From contig QJPP01005188.1 in assembly GCA_003996215.1 (NCBI GenBank), positions 33,220 through 97,219 of the forward strand: DNA of 64,000 nucleotides, written 5' to 3'. This DNA comes from Jaltomata sinuosa. Its lineage: Eukaryota; Streptophyta; Magnoliopsida; Solanales; Solanaceae. Below are positions 35,296-47,447 of the stretch, piece after piece. Positions within the stretch are counted from its first letter, which is position 1. Each line of letters starts with the position of its first letter. Under the pieces are notes generated by a model. The model was not told the origin of the DNA, made no database searches, and saw only the letters and a program-made list of their open reading frames with translations. A program made the translations under genes and the position numbers.

Positions 35296-35575
35296 GATAT
35301 CAGATCTATGTACGAGGAAAAAAAATTTCTCATTCTATTGAAACATATTGATACAATCAATTGTATTTATTTATCAAGAAAAATTATATGTGTATTCGAA
35401 AAAATTGATACTATTTTTTTGATACCAGATACACGTATCCTTGATATCAGATTTATGTATGTTGAAAAATGTTTGCTTCTTCTATTGAAACATATTGATA
35501 CAATTAATTATATTTATGTATCGAAAAAAATTATATGTTTATCCAAAAAAATTGATACAATTATTATAAAATTGT
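35296..35575 (+). repeat. tandem duplication, about 147-bp unit
   Basis: GATATCAGATCTATGTA at 35,296 recurs as GATATCAGATTTATGTA at 35,443. Each is followed by CTATTGAAACATATTGATAC and an AAAAATTGATAC block. Two diverged copies; AT-rich and non-coding. Confidence 0.6.
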
Positions 35576-35804
35576 ACCTGTGTATCAGAAAAACTGAGAA
35601 ATCGATACATCTATTATCAACAAAAAATTGTATCTTAAAAATGTGTTATGTTATGTAAATATTAAAAGTATTGTTAAGTTACATAATATAGACCTAAACT
35701 ATTGTCTTTTATGAAATTTACCCAATTTTTTATAAGTTTTAAAAATATTTTAAGTTATTAAGTTGTGATTTATATTACTTTTTACGTAATTTTCAAATAA
35801 TATA

Positions 35805-36945
35805 TGGTACTCTCTCTACTCCAATTTATGTGCCGTTGATAGAATTTGGAGAGTCAACAAAATATTTTATGTCTTTTAAATATTTTAAATTATTAATTAT
35901 TGTGATTTTGGAGAGTCAACAAAATATTTTATATGTCTTTTAAATATTTTAAATTATTAATTATTGTGAATTGTTATACTTTTTACATCATTTTCAAATA
36001 ATATATGTGACTTCCTATGTCCCAATTTATGTGGCATTGCTAGAATTTTTAGAGTTAATCAAATTTTTATGTCTTTCAAATATTTTTAAATTGTTAATTA
36101 TTGTAATTTATCTTTTTATAAATTTTTTGAATATATAATAAATTAAAAAAATAAGATAAATAAATTAAAATAGAGAAATTAGCGAAAAATAACCAAAATG
36201 TTCCTAACTGCTGAAGCAGACACATTGACCTTGTGTCTGCTTCAACCATGTGAACTCCCTCTTATTATATAAGAGTAAGTATATAAGCGGCCAGAAGCAG
36301 GTGAAGGTCGACATGCCTGCTTTTGACCGAGGGCATTTTGGTAATTTTTGTATTTTATTTATTTTAATTTATTTGTCTTATTTTTTTTAATCTGTTATAT
36401 ATTTAAAAATTACGTAAAAAATACTATAAATTACAATAATTAATAACATAAATATTTTAAAAATATATAAATAATTTGGCGAACTCTCAAAATTATATGA
36501 GTGCCACAAAAATTGGGACAGGTAAAGTAACATATATTATTTGAAAATGACATAAAAATTATTATAAATCACAATAATTAAAAACTTAAAATATTTAAAG
36601 ATATATAAAGTGTTTGGTTGACTCTCTAAATTCAATAAATATCATATAAATTGGGACAGAGGGAGTAACATATTATTTGAAAATTGCATAGAAAATACTA
36701 TAAATCACAATAATTAACAACTTAAAATATATAGAAAGTATATAACAAATTATATTACTCTACAAATTCTATCAATGTCACATAAATTGGGACAGATAGA
36801 GTAACATATATTATCTAAAAATTATGTAAAAAGTATTATCAATCATAATGATTAACAAGTTAAAATATTTAAAACCATCCAAAAAATTTGGTTAATTCTC
36901 CAAATTTTATCCATGACACATAAATTGAGATAAAAAAATAACATA
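35805..36945. repeat. fold-back array of CTCCCTCCG/AATTTATGTG MITE monomers
   Basis: Two to three monomers of about 120-190 bp (CCAATTTATGTGGCATTG, then TATTTTAAATTATTAATTAT) read rightward to 36,120. Four inverted monomers ending CATAAATTGGGACAGAGGG run to 36,945. The mirrored arms continue inward as AT-rich palindrome to about 36,178 and 36,345, around a core holding a GAAGCAGACACATTGACC motif. Confidence 0.65.
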
Positions 36946-37419
36946 TATTGGGTCCGTGTTGGCACGAGCTTCTATATCTAGTACTCCAAGAAAGGACTAA
37001 CTATTATTAAAAAAACAATACTAGAAAATGATGCTATGATTTTTAGTTTCTAATTCTTCTATTATAAGTAATTTTAACTTTCCACCTGGTTCTTTTAATA
37101 GGGGTGTGCAAAAATTGATTTAACCGATAAATCAAATCGATAAAAATATTATTTGGTTTAATGGTATCGGTTTATTGGGTTAACGATTTTTAAACAATTT
37201 TGTAAATTTTTTTATTGGGCAATCGATTCGATTTTGGTTTTCAGATTTTAGCTAATGATTAAACCGATAACATCAATAATATTATATTAAAATTATATTT
37301 TTATTCCTAATTATGTTATAGTTACTTTAGATTTTAAATATATACCTTATTATTTAAAATCGTCATGTCTAACGTACACATTTTGTAGAACATAGAATTC
37401 ATGCTGAACAGTTTTTGCT

Positions 37420-40400
37420 TCTTTTATCTTATCCACACAAATTGGTCCAGCAATATCCTCTCCGTACTGCTGCCAGCGTCTACCACCGATCGACCACCGG
37501 CAACACTCCTTCTATACACAGAAGACAGCCGCCGACGCCGATGACTCCCGGCGGTCACCGATTTTCTTCTTCTCTTTATATTTCCTGTTTGAACTTTTCG
37601 GCATTGTCTCCGACTTACTTTCCGGAGATAACTTTTCGATCTACTTTTCATTTCTGGGTCGCAATTTTATCACCGGCGAGCATTCAGAGGATCATCAGCC
37701 CTAGCGTCAGACCAGATCTGGGTTCGCCGACGCCACCATTTTGGTTTTGCGATTCCAGCGTCATCTCAGCTCGCCACAATTGTTCTTCTCCCTCCATCGG
37801 AACCCAAATCTGCTCGGTGAAGGCTGTCAGTTCTGTCCGATGGAGTTTCTTGTTCTAATCTCTTTTATTTGTTCCTTTCTTTCTTTATACTCTATTGCAT
37901 GTTTACCAGTCTCTCCAACGGCTTTTCGGCGGCTCTCCAGCGATCTACCTTTCAAGCGGAAAGAATTTGGCAACCAATTTCAGCACCAAAATTTGCCGAA
38001 TTCCAACAAGTCAAGAAGGAAAATCATCCTTATCTTTCATCCAGCCTACTCCCGGTGACCTCGATTTCTCATCTTAAATTTCTTCCAGTTCTTTCTGTCA
38101 TTTGCGTTGCTTTATCGCGTTCTTGGAGTCATCTTTGTTCATTCTTTGTATTTCTTTCTTGTGGGGTATGCCTTATAGTATAGTGTTGATTATTGTTGCA
38201 CCCTATATTCTTCCTTGTTTTTCTGATTTACAGTAGAATTTTTGCTTTCCTCCTCTGATTTACTGTAGAGTTTGGAGTATTGCTTGTTTTCTGGTTGCTA
38301 GCGTACTTTTGACTATTAGATTTTTTTCCTGATTGTCAGTAGAATTCATATTAGTGCTCTATTCTCTATACTCTTTTGTAGTGATTGTTTTCTGTTTTAT
38401 AGTATCGTTGGTTTACTAGTTTTTCGTATCTTTGAGTGAATTTTTGTGTCGTTGACTTCCTTTTAGTGGCTTTGGTGAATGATAGTAGACTAGGGTCATG
38501 TCTTCGGGACGCGGGAGGGGGGGGAGGGAAAGTAGAAGTGGTAAGTGGGTAAATAGTCTAAGAGTAGGATCCTGGAATATAGGGTCACTGACAGGGAGGT
38601 CTATAGAACTAGTGAACATTCTTAAGAAGAGAAAGATTAGTATTGCTTGTGTCCAGGAGACTAGATGGGTAGGTACCAAGGCTCGAGATGTAGACGGGTT
38701 TAAGTTGTGATACTCAGGAGGCTCGAGGGATAGGAATGGAGTAGGCATTTAAGTAGACGCAGACCTTAGGGAGCAAGAGGTGGAGGTTAAGAGGATCAAT
38801 GATAAGATGATGACGATTAAGTTAGTTGTTGGAGGGCGGACTTTGAACATTATTAGTTCTTACGCACCTCAAGTGGGTCTGGACGAGGAGATCAAGAAGC
38901 AATTTTGGGAGGATTTGGATGAGGTAGTGAGAGATGTACCGCTCATGGAGATGATTTTTATTGGTAGAGATTTCAATGGCCATATTGAGGCTACTTCTAG
39001 TGGTTTTGACGAGGTTCATAGAGGTTTTGGCTTTGGGGATAGAAATAGAGGTGGAACCTCACTTTTGGATTTTGCTAGAGCTTTTGAGTTGGTGATTGCT
39101 AATTCGTGCTTTCCTAAGCGGGAAAACCACTTGGTTACCTTTCGGAGCACGATAGTTAAGACTCAGATAGATTATTTACTCTTTAGGAAGGGTGATAGAG
39201 GCCTTTGTAAGGACTGCAAGGTTATCCCGAGTGAGAATCTTACTACTCAATACAAGCTTTTGGTGATGGATCTGGAAATTAAGAGGGATAGGAGGAAAAA
39301 GACCTTATACAAACGTCCGAGAATTAGATGGGGTGGCTTGACCCCTGCCCTTTATCGGGAGATAGGGGAGAAGTCTGTTGGTATGTGGGCTTGGAGTAGT
39401 AGCGGGGATGCGAACAACATGTGGAATAAGACAGCTAGCTACATTAGGGAAGCAACTAGAGAGGTGTTAGGGGTGTCTAGGGTTACCTTTGGGGGCCGTC
39501 GAGGGGATTGGTGGTGGAACGAAGAAGTCTGAGGCAAAGTGGAAGCTAAGAAGGTTGCATATGCAAAGTTGGTGGAGTGTGTGGACAAGGAGGAGAGACA
39601 GACGCTTAAGGGAGTCTATAAGGCAGCGAAGACAAAAGCTAAGTTAGCAGTTACGACAGCTAAAACGGCATCTTTCGAACGCTTGTATGTTGACTTAGGG
39701 GATAAAGGCAGGGAGAAGAAATTGTATAGGCTCTCCAAAGCTAGAGAGAGAAAGGCTTGCGACTTGGATCAAGTGAAGTGCATCAAGGATGAAGAGGTCA
39801 AGGTGTTGGTGGATGAGACTTTCATTAAGCAAAGATGGGAAACTTACTTTCACAAACTCTTGAACGAAGGAGGGAACAATGACATTGTGTTGGGTGATTT
39901 GGTGCACTCTGAGGGTATTAGGGACTTTGGGTACCGCAAGCATATTAAGGTGGATGAGGTTAAGCATGCTATTAGCATGATGAGTAGGGGTAGAGCGACC
40001 GGTCCTGATGAGATTCCGGTGGAGTTTTGGAAAAGCACAGACAGAGCCGGTTTGGAGTGGTTAACTGAGTTGTTTAATGTTATTTTTAAGACTGCTAAAA
40101 TTCCTGACGAATGGAGGTGGAGTACAATGGTCCCATTGTACAAGAAGAAGGGCGATATCCAAAATTATAGAAATTATAGTGGTATCAAGTTGCTAAGTCA
40201 CACTATGAAGGCTTGGGAAAGAGTGGTGGAGATGAGGGTGAGGAGAAGGGTGTCTATTTCTGAGAATCAATTTGTCTTTATGCCGGGTCGATCGGCTACG
40301 GAAGCCATCCATATTGTGAGGCGGCTGGTGGAGAAATATAGGTAAGGAAGAGGGACTTACATATGGTGTTCATTGACCTTGAAAAGGCCTATGAAAAAGT

Positions 40401-41729
40401 CCCGAGGGATGTTCTTTGGAGGTTCCTGGAGGCTAGAGGGGTACTGATGGTCGACATTAGGGCGATTAGGGACATGTACGATGGGGCCAAGACTCGGTTT
40501 AGAACGGCGGGAGGAGATTTGGAGCACTTCCCAGTTGAGATGGGATTGCACCAAGGATCAGTCCTTAGCCCTTTTCTATTTGCCTTGGTGATGGATGAGT
40601 TGACGAGATTTATTCAGGATGAGGTGCCATGGTGTATGTTATTTGCGGATGATATAGTTTTGATTGGTGAGACTCGGGATGATGTTAATGTTAGGTTGGA
40701 GGTTTGGATACATACGCTAGAGTCTAAAGGGTTCAGGTTGAGTAGAACCCAAACTGAATATTTGGAGTGCAAATTTAGTGATGCGATGCATGTGGCAGGT
40801 GTGGAAGTGAGGCTGGACACTCAACTCATTTCCAAGAAATAAAGTTTTAAGTATATTGGGTCTGTGATTCAGGAAAGTGGGGACATCAACAATGATGTCA
40901 CGCATCGCATTAGTGTAGAACGGATAAAGTGGAGGCTGGCTTTCGGAGTTCTGTGTGACAAAAAGGTACCACCTAAGCTTAAAGGTAAGTTCTACAGAAT
41001 GGTGGTTCGGCCGTCTTTGTTGTATGTGGTGGAGTGCTTGCCAGTTAACAGCACACATGTTCAGAAGATGCACATTGCGGAGATGAGGATGCTGAGATGG
41101 ATGTGTGGGCATACCAAGAATGATAAGATTAGGAATGAGGTTATCCGAGAAAAGGTGGGTGTGGCTCCTGTGGCGGACAAGATGAGGAAAGAGCGTCTGA
41201 GATGGTTTGGACATGTGAAGAGGAGGTGCGTAGACGCCCCTATAAGAAGGTGCGAGCGGCTGGTTATAGTGGGTACGCGCAGAGGTAAAGGTAGGCCTAA
41301 AAAGTATTGAGGAGAGGTGATTAGGCAGGATATGGTGCAACTTTGTATTACCAAGGACATGACTTTAGATAGGAAGGTGTGGTGATCGCGTATTAGGATA
41401 GAAGGCTAGTACGGAGTAGAGCGTCATGTTATCTTTAGAAGGTTTAGGGTTGTTGGTTTCTGTCATAGTATTAGTCACACCCTGTAGTCTTGCTTTTGAT
41501 ATATATTGCCATATGTTGTTTTTGTGTCGATCACCTTATTATTTTATTGTTGTATGGTTTTCTCTTCACTATTTTCTCCGTCTTGTACTTAGATTTGTTG
41601 CACTTGGGCCGAGGGTCTCTTGGAAACAGCCTCTCTACCTCTACGAGGTAGTGGTAAGGTTTGCGTACAATCTACCCTCCCCAGACCCCACTTGTGAGAA
41701 TTCATTGGGTATGTTGTTGTTATTGTATT
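37420..41729 (+). mobile_element. near full-length RTE-clade LINE
   Basis: The 5' region is GC-rich and non-coding (37,440-38,490). The coding region is apurinic endonuclease then reverse transcriptase, with a 3' tail GGGTATGTTGTTGTTATTG. The single-ORF, short-3'-UTR design with a trinucleotide tail fits the RTE clade. The 5' edge is approximate and target duplication was not resolved. Confidence 0.8.
38498..41330 (+). pseudogene. RTE LINE endonuclease-reverse transcriptase, broken
   Basis: Endonuclease motifs: GSWNIGSLTGR, QETRWVG, GRDFNGHI, IDYLLFRKGDR. RT motifs: TGPDEIPVEFWK, FIDLEKAYEKVPRDVLW, GLHQGSVLSPFLF, FADDIVLIGE, and C-terminal MRMLRWMCGH and RLRWFGHVKRR. 38,498-40,345 is one frame with TGA at 38,708, TAA at about 38,750 and TGA at 39,530. 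A frameshift near 40,345 moves the rest to another frame, with TAA at 40,840. The conserved FADD box is retained, but the element is not autonomous. Confidence 0.9.
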
Positions 41730-42197
41730 AATTTTTGCATTTTATAATTGTTGTCTTAGTGTCATTGTTTTCTTTCTAAAGTCGATGGCTTTGTAGAGTT
41801 CTATCCATCAGTGTCAACTATGAATTGACCTCTTTTTTTTTAGAGAGATTGCTACTATTGCTACTACATTCAAGTTAATACTTAACCAAAAAGAAAATAT
41901 ATTTATTTTAGTAATAACGTATTTGAATTTGCTTATAATTTGTGTAGACTTTTATGCATGAAGGTAGTGTATATATGAACAAATAAAAATAAGAGAAAAC
42001 AAAAAAATTGTAGGAGCATTTTCTTATCGGTTAAACCAAAAATCAAACCGTTATGGACCAAAAACTGATTAACCGAGAATCGATAACGAATATCTTATTT
42101 GTTTGTTATCGGTTTTTACATGTTTTCAAATCGAAAATCAATAAACCAAATCGGTATCACACAAAATCGAACCGAACTGACCGATGTGCACCCCTAA

Positions 42198-42335
42198 TGT
42201 TTAAGACCACAAAATTAAAATATATTCTACATATTTTTACTTTAACGCCACAAAATTTAAAAATCTTTTTTACTTTCTTAAATTTCGTGTCAAGTTAAAA
42301 TTAGACAAATAAATTAATACAGAGAGAGTATGATT
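42198..42335. repeat. CTCCCTCCG-family MITE fragment
   Basis: AAGACCACAAAATTAAAATA and a TTAAATTTCGTGTCAAGTTA block match the interior of the 16,199 MITE; it ends CAGAGAGAGTATGA. It directly abuts the hAT-like terminus. Confidence 0.45.
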
Positions 42336-43779
42336 TAACGCATTTAACCTTAAATCAACCTAATTTGTAATTTTGCTCCAAAGCTAATATGGAAGTCAAT
42401 ATGTACTAATAATTTCATGAAGAAGATTCAAAATATAAAAAATGAAAAAAGGATCAAAAATGCCTTTAAATTATGTGAAATTAAACAAAAATGTCATTGG
42501 TTAATAGTTTGGTTCAAACATTCCCTTGTCGTCAATACATTGGTCCAAAAATATCCCTACCGTTAATACTTTGGACCATAAATGTCCCTATTGTTACTTT
42601 TGGGTCAAAATGTCATTTTCCTAATAAACATATTATTTCTTATCTTTTAAACACATTATTTTTCTAATAATATATTATTTTTAAAGAACTTTTTTCTTTT
42701 TTTTTCCTTTTAAATCTCTTTAACTAATATAAAAGTGAAAAATAATTTTTTTCGTCTTAATATTCTTTTATCAATTAAAATAGAATTGCCTCATATACTT
42801 TTTAAATTGATAATATAGGTCATATCAATAAAATCATAGTAATCTCATCATTAATTTTCATTTAGATAATGATTTAAAAAATCTAATAAAATAAAAAATA
42901 TTTTTATTTCTTAATCTTTTCCGAATTGAGATAGGATAAACAATAAACATTTGCTAATATAATTAAATATCTCTATAACGGTCATTCGTTATAATAACAT
43001 TTCACTATAATGGCCTGATTTTCTCTAGAATCAATTTTTCATGTTATATTTTACTTCTCTATAACAACATTCTACCTATAACAGCAATGCCATTCGTTAT
43101 AGCAGTACACTCTTTGTAAAATTACCCCCCTATAAGACTCATACTCAAATATTATGTAATAATATTTTATAAAAAATATATTATGTATAAAATAAAATAT
43201 CAAAATATTTATATATGGTGATCATCACAAATGTCATATACATAGTAACTTATAAGTACGAATATCTAAAAAGAGAAAAATTATATTTAAATGATGCCCA
43301 TCAGTTATGATCATAACTTCACGAAGAAAGTCTACTACTGTTTGCCTTTTACCAATAATAATTTTATTATTTTTTGGTTAAACTGGTTAACAAATATATT
43401 TATTCTTTTTTGGTACATAAAATCATTAAACTAATTTTTTGCATACTTTTGTTTATAACAACTAAATGAGATTTAAACGTCAAATGACAATATACATATA
43501 TATAACAACACCTTACTATAGTAGTCATGAAGTGTTTAGACAAACATTGCCACTATAGAGAGGTTTGACTATATATTCATTGATTTTAAAGTTGATATGA
43601 AAAAAAGGTCAACAATAACCTCATCAATGATATTTTAAAGATATTTTGTGATTTGAAATAATGTAATATTTTATTTTATTTTATGGCATTATGATTGTTA
43701 TATCTTAACTTTAAAATCAGGGATTATATTAGCAAACACTTATCGTTCTTCGATAGAAAAATAAAGAAAAAAATATTTC
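42336..43779. other. AT-rich sequence with a possible MITE at 42,971-43,567
   Basis: No gene. 42,971-43,567 begins CTCTATAACGGTCATTCG and ends with a roughly inverted CCACTATAGAGAGG. Inside are repeated CTATAACAACATT/TATAACAGCA motifs, a layout seen in Solanaceae MITEs. Termini are imperfect and no duplication was found. Confidence 0.4.
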
Positions 43780-43782
43780 CTA

Positions 43783-43907
43783 TTTTATCAGAAAAATAAT
43801 TTTATCGATATCTAAATGAAAAAATAATGATGGATTACTATGATTTTTTATCAGAAAAATAATTTTATCGATATCTAAATGAAAAAAATAATGATGGATT
43901 ACTCTGA
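43783..43907 (+). repeat. 63-bp tandem duplication at the viral cluster edge
   Basis: TTTTATCAGAAAAATAATTT starts at 43,783 and again at 43,846; both copies end with GATGGATTACT. It abuts the movement-protein fragment at about 43,907 and may mark a junction repaired with local duplication. Confidence 0.8.
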
Positions 43908-44424
43908 TATTAACATCAGAAAGTGATAACTGCAGATTAGGTTGCGTATTAAAATACACGGGACCATAGGCCACTGTAGATTCTATCGAACCCATTAAAG
44001 ACTGTCGAAAATTTAGATTTCTAGCATCTCTGAGAGCAGCTAGAAAAGTCTCAGGTAACCCTTTAAGAGTTAAAGGTTTAAAAGCAATCTGAACCATACC
44101 AATATGAAGGTAATTATAGTGATTTTTATATAAATCAATATCACGTTTGTTTAACAAATGAATAGTCTGTTCAGATGAATTTAAAGCTAAAGACTACTCA
44201 GTAGTCTTTATCAATTGTTTAGAAGACAGTTTATCAAACCAACCATAATCATAAATAGTTTTAATCGGGACTTTAGGAATAGTCCATTTGTTTAACAAAT
44301 CAAGGTTTTGAGGTATATCAACCTCTTCAAGTCTAGTACTTTTAGTACAAGTTTCTCCCGGATCCATATGAACCAAAGTCATATCTATGTCAAATACTTC
44401 ACCTCTATCTCCTATATACACCAT
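43907..44424 (-). pseudogene. viral movement-protein N-terminal fragment (minus strand)
   Basis: Starts MVYIGDRGEVFDIDMT and continues through IGMVQIAFKPLTLKGLP and VAYGPVYFNTQPN, 30K-type movement-protein-like sequence also present at 48,324. One in-frame stop lies at about 44,191-44,196. The C-terminal part is cut off at 43,907. This is the only copy in the window that keeps the N-terminus. Confidence 0.75.
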
Positions 44425-44539
44425 GAACGGATCTAAGCTTTATTAAAATATAAAGGAATTTTGTTATGGTTTCTCGACTTGGTTCTGAGATCGAGGTACA
44501 GTCGGATCTAGCACTACTCTTATTGGCTAGACAGACCCT

Positions 44540-44692
44540 TTTGCAATAAACTATCAATTTCTTTTTTGCAAAATTCTACTAACTCAGCGTTCATTTAACA
44601 GGGACGCGATTTAGTAGGGATATTATCTTCCGAAAAATTATCTTCATACGAAAGGGTAACAATATGTTTTTTTCGATTCCAAAAAGCACTGA
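44540..44692 (-). pseudogene. small viral pol fragment (protease-RT linker), inverted
   Basis: About 150 bp homologous to 51,550-51,705 and 56,560-56,705. Unlike those two copies, it has no shift in the A-rich stretch at about 44,570, but it has its own stop near 44,598. It is fused head to head with the zinc-knuckle fragment at about 44,693. Confidence 0.7.
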
Positions 44693-45186
44693 GACGTAGG
44701 ACTAAGGAAGAAAGAGAAGCTAGAAAAAGCTTCCGTAAGTCTACTAGATTTACCAAGGATCGATCTGGGAGGGATCTATCCAAAATTAAGTGTTATACAT
44801 GTGGAAAATTAGGCCACATAGCACCAAATTGTAAGTTAAATAAGTTAAAAACTTTAGAACTAGATAGTGAGACTTATGATAAAGTTTATGGTTTGTTATA
44901 CACCTCAGGTTCTGAAGATGATTATTACTCTCATTCTGATTCTGATATTGAACTGCTTGATTTATCTGATAGTGATAAAAATATTGATAGCCCTTGCACC
45001 ACTTGCCAAGGTAATGAATGCAATTGTGATAATGATGAAATTTATAAATTGCAATCACAATTCCAGGATTTCAATATGAACACTATCACCTCTGATAATG
45101 TAATTGAGCTTTTGAAAGAAATTACTGATAATAGGCTTCGCGAAAAGATTATAAATCTAGCTACTACTAATGAGGCTAGTTCAAGT
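44693..45186 (+). pseudogene. viral zinc-knuckle fragment of coat protein
   Basis: Near identical to 50,150-50,640: a basic stretch, CYTCGKLGHIAPNC (CX2CX4HX4C) at about 44,792, and an acidic tail (SGSEDDYYSHSDSDIELLD). It ends abruptly at 45,186 where leader sequence begins. Confidence 0.85.
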
Positions 45187-45648
45187 TGGTGTCGGCTGGC
45201 GGTAATCCGCGCTACCAACCAGATCTAGCAACTCAGCATCCTTAAGCTAGCGGTAGTCCGCACTGCATAAGAACAGAAATATACAAAAATTTTCGTATAA
45301 CTTCTCAAACTGCATGGTAATACTTTTACCTGAGCAAAGGGTCTGTCAAGAATCTAATACATACTTCTTATTGAGCCCATGTGTCTGGTGGTTCTAACCG
45401 AGAAAGGATGCCCTTTTTCTCCTCAACATCGGGCTTAGGTCCACGACTGACCAGACGTAGCCACTAAGGCAAAGCCAATAAGAGCAGTCTTTAGCTTTAA
45501 ATTCATCTGAACAGACTATTCGTTTGTTAAACAAACGTGATATTGATTTTTATAAAAATCACTATAATTACCTTCATATTGGTATGGTTCAGATTGCTTT
45601 TAAACCTTTAACTCTTAAAGGTTCAGATTGCTTTTAAACCTTTAACTC
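45187..45648 (+). repeat. viral leader plus short movement-protein piece, copy 1
   Basis: GGTGTCGGCTGGCGGTAATC opens a block repeated almost exactly at 47,985-48,415. It holds two related motifs, GGCGGTAATCCGC and GCGGTAGTCCG. It runs into an internal point of the movement-protein frame and then into a 25-bp local repeat (TTCAGATTGCTTTTAAACC twice). No coding start is obvious. Confidence 0.7.
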
Positions 45649-46040
45649 TTAGTTATTCAACATAGATATGATATCTTTAGCCGGACATCATCCTGGCTAG
45701 GAGAGTAGTAACTAAAAACTAAACAATGAAAAATAAATATACCTTAAATGGATCAATGTCTCCAAGAACTGATTCTTGAATTTGATTAAAGACTTACAAT
45801 GAGAGATGTACAATAAGAGAGCTATCTAGAGAGAGAATTTTACAATTTTTTGTGATGCCTTTCAACTGAAATGAAAGACCTCTTAAATAGAAAGAAAAAA
45901 AAGCATAAAGAATCTATATACAGTGAAATGGGTCCCATATCTGGGTCCCTGTACAGTATATCTACTGTTGGTACACTGTATCTACTGTTGTTTGTTGGGG
46001 TCCCCGACGTGTTTACTATTTTGTGGGGTCCATGATTTCT
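45649..46040 (-). promoter_or_regulatory. putative pararetroviral promoter and transcript leader start
   Basis: On the minus strand CTATTTAAGA (45,881-45,890) followed by GGTCTTTCATTTCAG resembles the TATA region of caulimovirid full-length promoters. Upstream are repeated CAACAGTAGATA and GGGACCC motifs (45,930-46,030). It lies directly behind the minus-strand C-terminal ORF, the expected genome position. Activity is unknown. Confidence 0.6.
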
Positions 46041-47447
46041 TTATTGTTTGTCTTTACCATGTATTTTCTCCATGGCTTGGATCCGTTGCAGAAAATCTTC
46101 TGTCTCTCGAATATCATCAGTAGACAATATATTGTCTGTTTTGATAGGCTGAGATTCTTCGATATCATCATTACTTGTTTCACTCCGCATGGAAGTGTCT
46201 GATTTATCTATCTGGTTTATCGTCAGAAGTAGATTTCTCTTGACCTCTTCTAAATATTCAGTGATCATTTCTTCTTTATCTCCATCTTGGAAAGAGATCT
46301 TTCTGCCGATATGCCTGACCGAACTTTCGTCAATAATTCCCTTCTGAGGGGCTCGAGTGTATTCTTGGATTCGTAGTTTAATGGAATCCATAAGTTCTTG
46401 GCCATGTAAAACCTTTGTTTTGGGATCTATTTTCATCAATTTGTCCCAAAAAGTATTATAAAAGGTCTCGTATAGACATGGAATCTTTTCTTCAGTGAAC
46501 CCTAATTCAGGAGTCCATTTATAAATCCATGGAATAGAGAATTCAATAAAGAAATAGATTTGATCAATTTTTTCCAAATTGCAGATATGATCGGTTTAAA
46601 TCAGGTGACACTTTGGTCCATTCCTTGTATAACATAAGAAATTGATGGGGTAAGATCTGGATTGTGGGACCGTGGTATGACCACCAATTCAAAAACCAAT
46701 TTGGGATGGGTTCCGCAAATATCTTTGCACACACCTTTATGAACCAAGTGTGTTTATGTCTATCATTATTATAGTATAGCACTCTATCAAATGCTTGAAT
46801 ATAATCCCAGTATGTAAAGTTCATACGAGACTGGTTAAGGCTTATCTGCCTTTCTTTCATAGTAGAGATTCCCCAATCTTCAAAAGATATAATCTGCTTA
46901 ATAATGATTTTGGAGAAGTTATAAACATTCTCTGTGGTGTTATAACCGGCAAAGTGCTGAAATTCTGCACTTCCTGTACTCGTCAGGATTATCTCATAAT
47001 AAGTACGGGTTTTGTATGACTCTCCCGGATAGTATAACCCGTTTATTAAGTACCTTTGGAGTATCTTCCATGGCTCATCTTTTCTCTGAAGCTCAGAGTT
47101 TTCTACGAGAAATATCATTTCTCTTTTTGGTAACTTTTCATAGGACTTGATATCATCATTGTCCTATTTAGCGATTGAAGAAAAAATATTAATTTGCTTC
47201 TGGGCGGCTAAATATGCCTGCAAATGACCGTATAACGGACTATTTTCTGGAATATCTTCTAGATGAATAGATAAAGATTCACCTTTCTGAGAAATCTTAT
47301 CATTTACTAAACTCTTTCTTCCCATTTGTATAACTGAGAGTTTGATGAGGATCCGTATGACGATCCTTGAGAATAGGTCTGGAATGATCTCCCTGGGTTT
47401 GATCTCCTCCTTCCTCTGCCTCTACCTCGAATCCATGGAGGATCCAT
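46041..47447 (-). pseudogene. viral C-terminal ORF (possible transactivator/inclusion-body position), broken
   Basis: Starts MDPPWIRGRGRGRRRSN, a basic Arg-Gly-rich start, then a middle region with PIPNWFLNWWSYHGP and an acidic, Glu-rich C-terminus. A frameshift near 47,310, a stop near 47,165 and a frameshift near 46,570 break it. Its place between RNase H and the promoter matches the transactivator gene of other caulimovirids, but I cannot confirm the function from sequence. Confidence 0.55.

Larger units (their letters stand above)
37101..42197. mobile_element. hAT-like non-autonomous element ends flanking a LINE
   Basis: The left end AGGGGTGTGCAAAAATTGAT and the right end GATGTGCACCCCT are inverted. 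Both flank sequence full of AACCGATAA/TTATCGGTT motifs (37,115-37,270 and 42,020-42,180). Between them lies the RTE LINE. The simplest reading is a short hAT MITE into which the LINE inserted. The flanking 8 bp match only partly. Confidence 0.55.

Noticed and set aside
37415..38183. Overlapping frames of 60-147 codons before the LINE coding region
   Set aside because: Serine- and proline-rich frames in several registers in the LINE 5' region, without recognisable domains.
44786..45079. Opposed frames over the viral zinc-knuckle fragment, repeated at 50,244 and 55,247
   Set aside because: They are other-frame shadows of the zinc-knuckle and acidic-tail coding; they recur only because the sequence is repeated.
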